Under the pieces are notes generated by a model, which had not been told where the DNA came from, made no database searches, and saw nothing but the letters and a program-made list of their open reading frames with translations. DNA of 64,000 nt from Anaerococcus vaginimassiliensis (GTDB lineage: Bacteria; Bacillota; Clostridia; Tissierellales; Peptoniphilaceae), in assembly GCF_900626155.1 (NCBI RefSeq), contig NZ_LR130844.1, forward strand, positions 992,277 through 1,056,276. Direction: 5' to 3'. Below, one piece after another: positions 33,652 to 42,942 of the stretch; the stretch's first letter is position 1, and each line of letters opens with the position of its first letter. Made by a program: the position numbers and the translations under genes.

Positions 33652-35394
33652 GTGAAACAATTTGATATTAAGGAAATTGATTTAACTAAATACTTATTTT
33701 TCACAGGCAAGGGAGGAGTAGGCAAGACTTCTACTGCCTGTGCCAGCGCAATAAGCTTAGCTGATATGGGAAATGAAGTCCTATTAATTAGTACCGATCC
33801 TGCTTCAAACCTTCAAGATGTCTTTGAAACTGAGCTTGATAACAAGGGTGTTAGGATAGAAGGTGTGGATGGTCTTACTGTTGCCAACCTAGATCCTATA
33901 GAAGCTGCCAATGAGTATAAGGAAAGTGTAGTTGGTCCTTACAGAGGGAAGCTGCCTGATAGTGTAATAGAAAATATGGAGGAGCAATTATCCGGATCTT
34001 GTACTGTTGAGATTGCTGCCTTTAATGAATTTTCTAAGTTCATAACTGATGCTGCCCTAAAGGACAAATATGATTATATAATATTTGACACTGCACCAAC
34101 AGGCCATACCCTAAGGATGCTTCAGCTTCCTTCTGCTTGGACGAGCTTTATCAGCGAATCCACTCACGGAGCATCATGCCTAGGTCAATTATCAGGTCTA
34201 GAAGATGAGAAGGAAACTTACAAATTTGCTGTGGATACTCTAGCTGATGGCAAGCTTACAAGCCTAGTATTAGTTGCAAGAGCTGAGGAGACTCCTCTTC
34301 TTGAAGCAAATAGAGCATCTAATGAGCTAAGAGAACTAGGTATTAACAATCAAATTCTTATCATAAATGGTCTATTAAGTGCCCATGACGATGAAGTGTC
34401 AGAAGCTTTCTATAAAAAACAAAAAGAATCTTTAGATAAGATGCCAGAAGGTATTAAGGATCTTAAAACTTTCTTTATCCCACTTAGGGGATACAACTTA
34501 AATAGTATCGAGAACCTAAGATCCCTTCTCACTGAGGATAAGGACTATACTAGTGATGTAGATCTTAACATAGATGAAACCCCTAGCCTAAAAGATATTA
34601 TAGATGACTTATACAAAAATGAGAAAAAAGTTATCTTTACCATGGGTAAGGGTGGCGTAGGTAAGACTACTATGGCATCTGCTATAGCCAAGGGACTTAC
34701 CGCTAAGGGCGAGAAGGTCCACCTAACTACAACTGATCCAGCCAACCATTTGACTGGTATGGTTCGTGAAGATGACTTGTTAACTATAAGCCATATAGAT
34801 GAAGAAGAAGAGCTTAGAAAATACCAAGAAGAAGTTTTAGAAAATGCTAGAAAAACCATGTCTGAAGATGATTTGGAGTATATAAAAGAAGACCTAAGAT
34901 CACCATGTACCCAAGAGATAGCTGTATTTAGAGCCTTTGCGGATATAGTTGATAGGGCGGATGATGAGATTGTTGTAATCGATACAGCACCAACAGGCCA
35001 TACACTTCTGCTCCTAGATTCTACAGAATCCTACAACACAGAGATAGAGAAAAACCAAGGTAATGTTCCAGAGTCAGCTAAGAAACTTCTACCTAGACTA
35101 AAAAATAGTGATGAAACAGAGGTCCTAATTGTAACACTCGCTGAGCCTACTCCTTTCTATGAGTCTCAAAGACTTGAAGAAGACCTAAAAAGAGCAGGAA
35201 TTTATAGCAAATGGTGGATTATAAACTCATCTATAGCTAAGACTTGCTCTACTAACAAGACTCTACAAGCCAAGGCTAACAGTGAGTTAGAATGGATAAA
35301 TAAGGTTAACAATCGCACTAATGGAAACTTTACAATAATACCATGGTCATCTGATGAGATAAAGGGATCTAATTTAGATAAATTAATTAGGTAG
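33652..35394 (+). CDS. arsA: ArsA arsenite-stimulated ATPase
   Basis: 580 residues in two homologous halves, each with a deviant P-loop (GKGGVGKT at 19-26 and again at about 332-339) and a DTAPTGHT signal-transduction motif (FDTAPTGHTLRML and IDTAPTGHTLLLL). Metal-site cysteines appear as SGSCTVEIA, GASCLG and SPCTQEIA. ArsA is the cytosolic motor that energises arsenite efflux, usually through ArsB; here the partner would be the Acr3 permease, and ArsD the chaperone. GTG start behind AGGAGGGAG. It is followed without a gap by arsC. Confidence 0.93.
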   Translation: MKQFDIKEIDLTKYLFFTGKGGVGKTSTACASAISLADMGNEVLLISTDPASNLQDVFETELDNKGVRIEGVDGLTVANLDPIEAANEYKESVVGPYRGKLPDSVIENMEEQLSGSCTVEIAAFNEFSKFITDAALKDKYDYIIFDTAPTGHTLRMLQLPSAWTSFISESTHGASCLGQLSGLEDEKETYKFAVDTLADGKLTSLVLVARAEETPLLEANRASNELRELGINNQILIINGLLSAHDDEVSEAFYKKQKESLDKMPEGIKDLKTFFIPLRGYNLNSIENLRSLLTEDKDYTSDVDLNIDETPSLKDIIDDLYKNEKKVIFTMGKGGVGKTTMASAIAKGLTAKGEKVHLTTTDPANHLTGMVREDDLLTISHIDEEEELRKYQEEVLENARKTMSEDDLEYIKEDLRSPCTQEIAVFRAFADIVDRADDEIVVIDTAPTGHTLLLLDSTESYNTEIEKNQGNVPESAKKLLPRLKNSDETEVLIVTLAEPTPFYESQRLEEDLKRAGIYSKWWIINSSIAKTCSTNKTLQAKANSELEWINKVNNRTNGNFTIIPWSSDEIKGSNLDKLIR

Positions 35395-35400
35395 GTGGAT

Positions 35401-35817
35401 ATGACAGAAAAAACAAAAGTTGCCTTTATATGCGTTCACAATTCTTGCAGGTCTCAGATAGCTGAGGCCCTTGGCAAGAAATTTGCAGGAGACGAGATAG
35501 ATTTTTACTCTGCAGGAACTGAGCTAGTCCCTCAAATAAACCAAGATGCAGTAAGACTTATGAAAGAAATACACGGGATAGATATGGAAGAAAGCCAGTA
35601 TTCCAAGCTCATAGATGACCTACCAGAAGTAGACTATGTCATCTCTATGGGTTGCAATGTAGTATGTCCATTCCTTCCCTTTAAACACAAAAAGTATGAC
35701 TGGGGGATAGAAGACCCTACTGGCAAGTCTGATGAAGAGTTTGTTAAGGTAATAGGAGAAATTGAAGGAAAGTTAAAGGACTTGATCAGTGAAATAGATG
35801 AGGAGGTAGATAGATGA
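35401..35817 (+). CDS. arsC: arsenate reductase, thioredoxin-coupled (LMW phosphatase family)
   Basis: 138 residues. The nucleophile P-loop is Cys11-X5-Arg17 (CVHNSCRSQ), and the redox cysteine pair is seen in SMGCNVVCPFLP with the catalytic Asp in EDPTG. This is the Staphylococcus-type ArsC, reducing As(V) to As(III) with thioredoxin. Start ATG at 35,401, eight bases after the AGGTAGG ribosome site; a GTG at 35,395 lies within that site. It overlaps acr3 by 4 bp (ATGA). Confidence 0.93.
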   Translation: MTEKTKVAFICVHNSCRSQIAEALGKKFAGDEIDFYSAGTELVPQINQDAVRLMKEIHGIDMEESQYSKLIDDLPEVDYVISMGCNVVCPFLPFKHKKYDWGIEDPTGKSDEEFVKVIGEIEGKLKDLISEIDEEVDR

Positions 35818-36854
35818 AAAAACAAGAAGGTATAAGCTTTTTTGAAAAAAATCTTACACTTTGGGTTTTGATATGCATGGCCATAGGTGTTTTAATTGGA
35901 CGCTTCATCCCTGCTATTCCTGAGTCTTTGGGAGAGCTTGAGTTTTACAATGTATCCATACCAACAACTATACTTTTATGGGTCATGATCTATCCTATGA
36001 TGCTCAAGATTGATTTTAAGAGTATAAAAAATATCAAAAATAATCCTAAGGGTTTGTTTATAACTTGGTTTGCCAACTGGATTATCAAACCCTTTACTAT
36101 GTATCTTATAGCCAAGTTATTTTTCTTCGGCATTTATAAAAATATCATCAGCGAAAATCTAGCATCAGAATACCTAGCAGGAGCAGTTTTGTTAGGAGCA
36201 GCTCCATGTACAGCCATGGTTTTTGTTTGGAGTAAGCTAACCAGAGGAAATAGTGCCTATACCCTAGTTCAAGTAGCGAGCAATGACTTGATTATATTAA
36301 TTGCCTATATACCAATAGTAAGCTTTTTACTAAAGAGGGGCAATATCAATATACCTTGGGGAACTCTACTTTTATCAATCATACTATTTATAGTAGTTCC
36401 TCTAATCCTAAGCATGATTACTAGAAAATATGTGATAAAAAATAAGGGTGAAGATTACTTAAATAATGATTTTATCCCATCATTTGATAAGTACACTATG
36501 GTTGGGTTATTACTAACCTTAATAATCATATTCTCATTCCAAGGAATGAAAATAATCAACCAACCTTTAGATATTGCTCTTATAGCAGTACCACTTATAC
36601 TTCAAACCTTCTTTATATTTGCCATTACCTTTGGCATGGCATACCTTGCAAAATTGCCTTATTCGATAGCTGCTCCATGCGGGATGATAGGAGCATCTAA
36701 CTTCTTCGAACTAGCTGTAGCTGTATCTATCTCACTGTTTGGCCTATCATCAGGTGCCACTCTTGCAACAGTAGTAGGAGTATTAGTAGAAGTACCAGTA
36801 ATGCTATTCTTAGTAAGAATCGCAAACTCAATGGAACATAAGTTTAATAGATAA
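35814..36854 (+). CDS. arsB: Acr3-family arsenite efflux permease
   Basis: 346 residues and ten membrane segments of the bile-acid/arsenite transporter fold. The essential cysteine is in AAPCTAMVFVWSKLTRGN; the other family signatures are FVVPLILS-like and LPYSIAAPCGMIGASNFFELAVAV. It exports As(III), probably energised by ArsA. Stop-start overlap (ATGA) with arsC shows translational coupling. It is the last gene of the operon and is followed by a terminator. Confidence 0.92.
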   Translation: MKKQEGISFFEKNLTLWVLICMAIGVLIGRFIPAIPESLGELEFYNVSIPTTILLWVMIYPMMLKIDFKSIKNIKNNPKGLFITWFANWIIKPFTMYLIAKLFFFGIYKNIISENLASEYLAGAVLLGAAPCTAMVFVWSKLTRGNSAYTLVQVASNDLIILIAYIPIVSFLLKRGNINIPWGTLLLSIILFIVVPLILSMITRKYVIKNKGEDYLNNDFIPSFDKYTMVGLLLTLIIIFSFQGMKIINQPLDIALIAVPLILQTFFIFAITFGMAYLAKLPYSIAAPCGMIGASNFFELAVAVSISLFGLSSGATLATVVGVLVEVPVMLFLVRIANSMEHKFNR

Positions 36855-36886
36855 GTGTATAAATAATTTAAAAAAATATCACAAAA

Positions 36887-36920
36887 ATCAGCCTTAGTTA
36901 TCCTAGGGCTGATCTTTTAT
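36887..36920 (+). terminator. intrinsic terminator of the arsenic operon
   Basis: ATCAGCC pairs with GGCTGAT (with TAG/CTA inside), followed by CTTTTATT, about 33 bp after the acr3 stop. Confidence 0.75.
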
Positions 36921-37316
36921 TCTAAAACTTTAAGTGTAAACGATGCTAGATGACTGGATCTTTTTAATAGAAGCTTTTATCTTAATAAAAATGCAAGCTG
37001 GTATATTATAAATAACTATAATTTTTTGGAGATCTAATATAAAAAGAGTAAAAATTTCAATCTTTTTTAATGGATGGGGAGGCTACAGGTAGGATAAAGT
37101 GTAGCTTGTAAAAATAGACAGGCCTAGCTTAGAAAATTTCTAACCTGATAATTAGTAGATAAGCTAGAGACAATATAGGAGAATTTATAGTTTATTTAAG
37201 ATTAATATTTACTAAGAATATGATACCAGCGAGACTTATAAGCCTAGGATTAGATCTTGCTGTTTTTGTATCTACTTTGAAAATTAGGGTATGTTTATAG
37301 TGGAAGGAGAGATTTT
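36921..37316. other. gene-free stretch before the M20 gene
   Basis: About 395 bp with no supported gene. A frame at about 37,218-37,300 (MIPARLISLGLDLAVFVSTL) may be a relic but has no ribosome site and no recognisable family. The last bases hold the GAAGGAGAG ribosome site of the following gene. Confidence 0.3.
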
Positions 37317-38501
37317 ATGGTTTATGATAAATTATTTTCTCTGATTGATAAAAAGAAGGATCAGATGATTAAAGATAGAAGGTGGCTTCATGAGCATCCT
37401 GAGCTTTCCTATAAGGAAAAAAATACCAGTGAATACATAATAAAACACTACGAAAATAATAAAAATGTTAAGGTGGATACAAATATTGGAGGCTACGGGA
37501 TTAAAGTAACGATAGATTCTGGAAAACCTGGCAAAACCCTAGCTTTGAGAGCAGATTTTGATGCTTTGCCTATAACAGAAGATACGGGGCTTGATTATGA
37601 ATCTGTTAACAAGGGTGTAATGCATGCTTGTGGTCATGATGCCCACACTGCATATATGATGAGTCTGGTGGATAGTCTTTCAGAGATGAAGGATGATTTT
37701 AAAGGAAAAGTTGTTATAATCCACCAGCCAGCAGAGGAGATGCCTCCAGGTGGAGCAAGTCTAATGATCAAAGATGGGATCTTGGATGGGGTTGATAATA
37801 TTTTCGGTTGCCATGTTATGAACCAACTAGATTTTGGTAAGGTATATTACCACAAGGACCCAACCCAGCAAGCCCGAGCAAAGTTTAATGTACTTGTGAA
37901 AGGTACTGGAGGCCATGGAGCTGCTCCTCACGAAGCAAATGATGCGATTGTTATTGCTAGCAACCTTGTAATGTGTATCCAAACCATTGTTTCTAGGAGA
38001 CTAAACCCATTGACTCCAGGGGTTGTAACGATTGGATCCTTTGATGGGGCAGGTCAGTTTAATATTATTAAAGATTCTGTAAGGCTTGAGGGAGATGTTA
38101 GATGTATGTCTGATCAGGCAGGAGATCTTATAGAAAGAGAAATTAGAAATATCTGCGAGGGTCTTTCTAAAGCTTATAGCTGTGAGATTGAGCTAGATTA
38201 TAAGAAAGACTATCCAGTTTTGGTAAATGATGATCAGATGACACAACTTGTTGTAGATGCAATAAATGAAGCAAATATTAAGGAAGTTGTCGGAGTAGAA
38301 GATTGTGGGCCACAGGCACAATCAGAGGATTTTGCCTACTATACCCAACATGTGCCAGCAAGCTTTTTCTACATTGGTGCAAGGCCAGATGGAAAAGCCT
38401 ACCCTCACCACCACCGAAAGTTTGATATAAATGAAGATTCTATGATAATAGCTGCAAAGGCTATGGGTGCTGTTGCTCTTAAATATCTGAGGGAATGTTA
38501 A
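37317..38501 (+). CDS. M20-family amidohydrolase (N-acyl amino acid/peptide hydrolase)
   Basis: 394 residues. The di-metal site is seen as RADFDALPITED (catalytic region about 78-89), HACGHDAH (103-110) and HQPAEEMPPGG (about 135-146; E-E catalytic pair), with the dimerisation domain GTGGHGAAPHEANDA and the C-terminal ligand His in AYPHHHRKFD. It fits the HipO/AmaA branch that hydrolyses N-acylated amino acids or hippurate. Substrate cannot be fixed. The following gene on the same strand is a dead sugar-acid permease, so no operon partner is certain. Confidence 0.88.
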   Translation: MVYDKLFSLIDKKKDQMIKDRRWLHEHPELSYKEKNTSEYIIKHYENNKNVKVDTNIGGYGIKVTIDSGKPGKTLALRADFDALPITEDTGLDYESVNKGVMHACGHDAHTAYMMSLVDSLSEMKDDFKGKVVIIHQPAEEMPPGGASLMIKDGILDGVDNIFGCHVMNQLDFGKVYYHKDPTQQARAKFNVLVKGTGGHGAAPHEANDAIVIASNLVMCIQTIVSRRLNPLTPGVVTIGSFDGAGQFNIIKDSVRLEGDVRCMSDQAGDLIEREIRNICEGLSKAYSCEIELDYKKDYPVLVNDDQMTQLVVDAINEANIKEVVGVEDCGPQAQSEDFAYYTQHVPASFFYIGARPDGKAYPHHHRKFDINEDSMIIAAKAMGAVALKYLREC

Positions 38502-38514
38502 GCTAGAGGATTTT

Positions 38515-39130
38515 ATGAAGTTTATCAAAAAAATTCCAGGTGGGACCCCTATACTTATTCAGCCATCCTCAATACTTTTTTTCCCGATTTGGTGAAAATA
38601 GGTGGAGTTACAGAATCATTTCCCCATTTGAAACGCCGGCTGTAGCTATGCTTATTTTTGGCCTTACCCAACCGACAAGTGTCGATTAGATGTCAATAGT
38701 ATCCCTTGTGGTTCCCCTAGTTTTAGGTATTGTTATAGGAAATATTGACAAAGAGCTTGGAAGTTTTATTTTAACAGGGATGCCCTTTATGATATTTGCT
38801 CTAGGTTTTTCTGCAGGTCACGGGATCAATCTCCTGGATTCAGTAAGGGCAGGGTTTTCTGGAGTAGTAATGGCTATCCTTTATTATATCCTAGTATTTG
38901 TGCCTATGTTTTTTGTAGAAAGGAAAGTCTTTAAAAGAGCAGGACACTCTGCACCAGCTATTTCAACAATTGCAGGTTTGTCAGCCAGTGTTCCAATGCT
39001 TATGGCATCAAATTACCCTAAGCTAATGGCTTATGGACCGAGTGCAATTGCTATTGTAACCATATCATCAATAGTGTCTCCCTACTTATCTAAGAAATTA
39101 TATAATAAAAACCATGCTAATAAAAAATAA
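38515..39130 (+). pseudogene. kdgT: 2-keto-3-deoxygluconate permease (KdgT family) with internal deletion
   Basis: An N-terminal piece MKFIKKIPGG, FFPDLVKIGGVTESF (with small indels) shifts frame into ETPAVAMLIFGLT, then stops. Directly after, from 38,690, the C-terminal third is intact (SIVSLVVPLVLGIVIGNIDK, SAGHGINLLDSV, MLMASNYPKLMAYGPSAIAI). About 100 or more residues between the two parts are missing. The N-terminal ATG has RBS GAGGA. A truncated C-terminal product is unlikely to transport anything. Confidence 0.7.
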
Positions 39131-39140
39131 ATACCCACAA

Positions 39141-39172
39141 AAAAACAAACCCGAGTATGGGTTTGTTTTTAT
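39141..39172. terminator. shared two-sided terminator
   Basis: AAACAAACCC (39,143-39,152) and GGGTTTGTTT (39,159-39,168) form a 10-bp stem with flanking A and T runs on both sides, between the convergent kdgT pseudogene and the dehydrogenase gene. Confidence 0.85.
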
Positions 39173-40644
39173 TATTTACTCATCTTTTTGATGATTTCGC
39201 TTATGTCTTTTTTGTTGATTCTGGATAGGCCTGATCCTTCGCTGTCGAATTTTCTGTTTTCGATTGGATGGCCGTATTCGTCTTCCATTACCTCAAGGAC
39301 TCTATTTTTACAAAAAGCTCCTTGGCAAAAGCCCATGCCTGCACGGGTTCTTCTTTTGACTGCGTCAAAGCTTTCTAGCTCGATGCCACGATTTAGGGCA
39401 TCTCTTATTGTTTTTTCGCTAACTTGCTCGCACCTACATACTAGCCTATCAGGATTGCCTAGAGGTAGGTCTACTAGGTCTTTGACTTTGTTAAAGTCTT
39501 CTAGATCCTTGTATTCTATGATTGGCTTTCTGTAAGGGTTGTATGTTTCATCTTCTGTTAGATTTATTCCCAAATCAACTAATATTCCTTCTACCATTCT
39601 CGCAATTTCTGGAGAGGATGTGACTCCTGGAGATTGGATGCCGACTACATTTATAAAGCCGTTTGTTTGGCTATTTTCTATGATGAAGTCGCCAGTTGAG
39701 CTTGCAGGTCTAAGTCCTGTAAATGATCTTATGAATTCTTTTAGGTTTAGGACATCGTCTTTGACAGACATTTGCGCAAGCTTGTAGATTTCCATTAGTC
39801 TTTCTTCGTGAGTGCCAAGGTCGATTTCTTCTTCGTCTATGGCATCTGGTCCTATCAAAATATTGTTGTGGTAGGTACGAGTTACAAGGATTCCTTTTGA
39901 TTTTGGACTTGGAGTTTGGAAGAGAACTTGTTTTATCCTAGATCCAGTTCCTTTTTGCATGATTAGATATTCTCCGCTTCTTGGGTGAATATCAAAGTCA
40001 GTTTCTGTAATCAGACTAGAAACCTTGGCACCATTTAGTCCTGAGGCATTTATGACAAACTTAGATTCGTAAGTTTCACCTTTTGAGGTTTCAACCTTGA
40101 AAGTATCGTTAGATTTTTCAATATCAACTACTTCGCTGTTTAATTCTAACTTGACACCATTGTCTAAGGCATTTTCTACAAGGGCTATGACATACTCGTA
40201 TGGGGAACATACTCCAGCTCCCTTACAATAAAGGGCACCTATGGCATCATCTGATACGTTTTCTTCTATAGATCTAAGTTTTTCTTGGTCTATAATTTCC
40301 ATATCATCGAGTCCATTTTCTAGTCCCATTTGGTAGAGTTTATCCAAAGTTTTCATATCTTCCTCATCGAAGGCTAGAACAAGAGAACCATTGGCTAGAA
40401 AACCAAAGTTTAGCTCTTCGTTGAGTTTTTCAAAGCTTTTTCTACCTGGATAGCAAATTCTTCCTCTAAGTTCCTTGCCACTTTCGGCATAGCCACCGTG
40501 AACTATGGCAGAGTTGGCCTTGCTTGCTCCCATGGAGACGTCATTTTCCTTTTCTAATATTAGAATATCAAGTTTATATCTGGATAGCCTACGGGCAATA
40601 GATGCTCCACAAACTCCAGCTCCTATTATGATTACATCAAACAT
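39172..40644 (-). CDS. FAD-dependent glycerol-3-phosphate dehydrogenase-like oxidoreductase with [2Fe-2S] domain
   Basis: 490 residues. N-terminal FAD-binding motif VIIIGAGVCGASIARRLS, substrate domain of the DAO family (KANSAIVHGGYAESGKELRG; FTGLRPASSTGDFII), and a C-terminal BFD-like iron-sulfur domain with four cysteines (CRCEQVSE and GMGFCQGAFC). This architecture is the GlpA-like protein of anaerobic Firmicutes, usually working with an NADH/FAD oxidoreductase and a small Fe-S protein, which are not seen here. Start ATG at 40,644 behind AGGAAGTG; the TTG three bases earlier is not needed. It follows glpF on the same strand, so it belongs to glycerol use. Confidence 0.82.
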   Translation of the reverse strand: MFDVIIIGAGVCGASIARRLSRYKLDILILEKENDVSMGASKANSAIVHGGYAESGKELRGRICYPGRKSFEKLNEELNFGFLANGSLVLAFDEEDMKTLDKLYQMGLENGLDDMEIIDQEKLRSIEENVSDDAIGALYCKGAGVCSPYEYVIALVENALDNGVKLELNSEVVDIEKSNDTFKVETSKGETYESKFVINASGLNGAKVSSLITETDFDIHPRSGEYLIMQKGTGSRIKQVLFQTPSPKSKGILVTRTYHNNILIGPDAIDEEEIDLGTHEERLMEIYKLAQMSVKDDVLNLKEFIRSFTGLRPASSTGDFIIENSQTNGFINVVGIQSPGVTSSPEIARMVEGILVDLGINLTEDETYNPYRKPIIEYKDLEDFNKVKDLVDLPLGNPDRLVCRCEQVSEKTIRDALNRGIELESFDAVKRRTRAGMGFCQGAFCKNRVLEVMEDEYGHPIENRKFDSEGSGLSRINKKDISEIIKKMSK

Positions 40645-40672
40645 CAAATCACTTCCTATAAGTTTTATTTTT

Positions 40673-41395
40673 CTAAGCTATAAATATAAAGTTATATAGA
40701 AGTACAGCTATAATTCCTCCTATAATTGGTCCAACTACAGGTATCCATGAGTATGACCAGTTTGCATCAGCCTTGTTTTTAAATGGAAGAACAGCATAAG
40801 CGATTCTTGGTCCAAGGTCTCTGGCAGGGTTTATTGCATAACCTGTTAGTCCACCCAAACTCATACCGATAGATACGATTAGTGCATATACGAATAATTT
40901 GTCAACGCCAGCTGTTCCCGCACCATCAACTTGTGAGAATCCTAATATTGCAAAAACTAGGATAAAGGTTCCTACGATTTCTGAACATAGGTTTCTAAAA
41001 GTATTTGGTATAGTTGGAGCTGTACAGAAAGTTCCTCTTACATCAAGTGGTCTATCGCTAGTTGCATCGTAGTGGTCTTTAAAGAGAATATAGACGATAA
41101 GTGCACCAACAAAAGCACCAGCAATTTGAGCTATGATATAAGCAGGTAAATCTCCATAAGCTACATCACCTTTAAAAGCTAAGGCAATAGATAGGGCAGG
41201 GTTAAAGCTTGCTCCTGACAATTTGCCAAATATACAAGCTGGGATTAGTACTGCAAGACCCCAAGCAGTTGTAATTTGGACTGGGCCTGCACCTTTTTGT
41301 CCACTCTTGTTAAGCAAAACATTTGCTACAACACCGTCACCTAGAATAATAAGTAACATTGTTCCAAAAAATTCACCCATTATAATATCTCTCAT
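40673..41395 (-). CDS. glpF: glycerol facilitator (aquaglyceroporin)
   Basis: 240 residues, six membrane segments and the two half-helix signatures: SFNPALS in the first half and AINPARDLGPR in the second, with the aspartate after NPAR that marks glycerol channels. It lets glycerol and other small polyols enter by diffusion. RBS AGGAGG 6 bases before the ATG. It is first in a two-gene unit with the GlpA-like dehydrogenase; glycerol kinase, expected nearby, is absent from the window. A long leader with a terminator hairpin precedes it. Confidence 0.9.
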   Translation of the reverse strand: MRDIIMGEFFGTMLLIILGDGVVANVLLNKSGQKGAGPVQITTAWGLAVLIPACIFGKLSGASFNPALSIALAFKGDVAYGDLPAYIIAQIAGAFVGALIVYILFKDHYDATSDRPLDVRGTFCTAPTIPNTFRNLCSEIVGTFILVFAILGFSQVDGAGTAGVDKLFVYALIVSIGMSLGGLTGYAINPARDLGPRIAYAVLPFKNKADANWSYSWIPVVGPIIGGIIAVLLYNFIFIA

Positions 41396-41440
41396 AATTT
41401 CCTCCTATATGTATTTTGTGAAGTAGATATTGGAAAAGTA

Positions 41441-41473
41441 AACAAAAAGCAACAAATAAAATAAATTTGTTGC
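41441..41473 (-). terminator. terminator hairpin within the glpF leader
   Basis: On the minus strand GCAACAAAT and ATTTGTTGC (9 bp, 7-base loop) are followed by TTTTTGTTT. It lies about 45 bp upstream of the glpF start and downstream of its promoter, so it can only act as an attenuator. Confidence 0.6.
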
Positions 41474-41515
41474 CAGGCTCCTCAGATATTAAGTTGTGAA
41501 AACATTTACACATTT

Positions 41516-41544
41516 AGTATAGCATGAGATTATTTATTTTGCAA
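41516..41544 (-). promoter_or_regulatory. glpF promoter
   Basis: On the minus strand TTGCAA (41,539-41,544) and TATACT (41,516-41,521) are exactly 17 bp apart. Transcription would start near 41,509, giving an untranslated leader of about 115 bases. Confidence 0.6.
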
Positions 41545-41678
41545 GGAATTTTTTTAAAAATATTATTTATTTTTTAAGATAAAAAATTAGCTAAGTATTT
41601 ATATACATTAAACTAGACAAATACTGAATTTTATTATAAAATTAGACTATAGCAGTAAACATAATTAGGGAGGAATAT

Positions 41679-42806
41679 ATGAAAATTAGTAAAATTATGT
41701 CTGTTGTTTCCGCACTTACACTTTCATTTGCACTAAGCTCATGTGGAGCAGATAAGGCAAACGATAGCAACGAAGATACTTCGAAAAACGAAACAGAAGT
41801 TACAGAAAATGCTGATACAGCTGATACAGCTGACGAAAAGAGTGAAACTCCAACAGGTGAAGTTGTAAAAGTAACTATGGTAACTGATGAGGGTGGAGTT
41901 AATGATAAGAGCTTTAACCAATCTGCTTTTGAAGGATTAACAAGCTACAAGGACGAAGGCAAGGCTGATTTTGACTATATAGAAAGTCACAGCGACGCTG
42001 ATTACCAACCAAACCTAGAATCTGCACTTGATAGTGAATCAGATTTAATCTTAACAGTAGGTTATGCTTTATTCAACGATACAAGCGAGGCTGCTGATCA
42101 AAACCCAGATCAAAAATATGCGATCATCGACAATGCCAATGTAAATGAGCAAGAAAACTTGTTAGGTATAACATTTGCTGATCACCAAAACTCATACTTG
42201 GCAGGATATATTGCTGGTATGAAAACAGAAGCTAACCACGTTGGCTTTATTGGTGGCCAAAAATCAGACGTAATCGATAGATTTGAATATGGATTTAGGG
42301 CTGGAGTTAAGGCTGCTGCTAGAGAAAAAGATACTGATATCAAAGTTGACGTACAATATGCTAACAGCTACTCAGACCAAGCTGCCGGCAAGAACATTGC
42401 CAACCAAATGTACCAATCAGGAGCAGATGTTGTAATGCATGCTGCAGGTGGAGTTGGTATTGGAGTAATCGAAGCTGCCAAAGAAAACGACAAATGGGTT
42501 ATAGGTGTTGACCGTGACCAATCAGACGAAGCACCAGATCATATGCTAGTGTCTACAATCAAGGGTGTAGGCGATGCAGTTAAACAAATAGTAGACGAAC
42601 TAAACAAGGGAGAATTTGCTGGTGGAACAACTAAACAATTTACCCTAGCTGATGGTAAAGCTGTAGATATTGCCTATGCACCAAACGACTTGGTAGCCCA
42701 AGAAGTAAAAGATAAGGTAGAAGAACTTAGAAAAGATATCGTTGATGGAAAAATTGAAGTTCCTCAAAACGAAGAAGAATTTACATCAATGGGATATGAC
42801 AAGTAG
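41679..42806 (+). CDS. BMP/PnrA-type nucleoside-binding lipoprotein
   Basis: 375 residues. The signal peptide ends in the lipobox LSSCG with lipid-modified Cys23, then an acidic, low-complexity linker (about 25-62). The BMP domain has VTDEGGVNDKSFNQSAFEG, NYLGITFADHQNSYLAGYIA-like sequence, and HAAGGVGIGVIEAAKE. BMP proteins bind purine or pyrimidine nucleosides outside the cell and deliver them to the ABC importer encoded next. RBS GGGAGG. It has its own terminator, so it is made in excess over the transport genes. Confidence 0.88.
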   Translation: MKISKIMSVVSALTLSFALSSCGADKANDSNEDTSKNETEVTENADTADTADEKSETPTGEVVKVTMVTDEGGVNDKSFNQSAFEGLTSYKDEGKADFDYIESHSDADYQPNLESALDSESDLILTVGYALFNDTSEAADQNPDQKYAIIDNANVNEQENLLGITFADHQNSYLAGYIAGMKTEANHVGFIGGQKSDVIDRFEYGFRAGVKAAAREKDTDIKVDVQYANSYSDQAAGKNIANQMYQSGADVVMHAAGGVGIGVIEAAKENDKWVIGVDRDQSDEAPDHMLVSTIKGVGDAVKQIVDELNKGEFAGGTTKQFTLADGKAVDIAYAPNDLVAQEVKDKVEELRKDIVDGKIEVPQNEEEFTSMGYDK

Positions 42807-42815
42807 AGTTTAAAG

Positions 42816-42863
42816 TAGTAGGCAACTTACCCCGAGTGGGGTAAGTTTTCCTGCTCTTTTTTT
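42816..42863 (+). terminator. intrinsic terminator after the binding-protein gene
   Basis: AACTTACCCC-GAGT-GGGGTAAGTT forms a strong 10-bp stem, with an outer AGTAGG/CCTGCT pairing, then TTTTTTT. Partial readthrough would feed the transporter genes. Confidence 0.85.
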
Positions 42864-42942
42864 GTCATGTTTTTTAAAATGTTATAACAGAATAAGAAAA
42901 CTTGATAGAAATTAGCAGGATAAATTTATATAAGGGGATATT

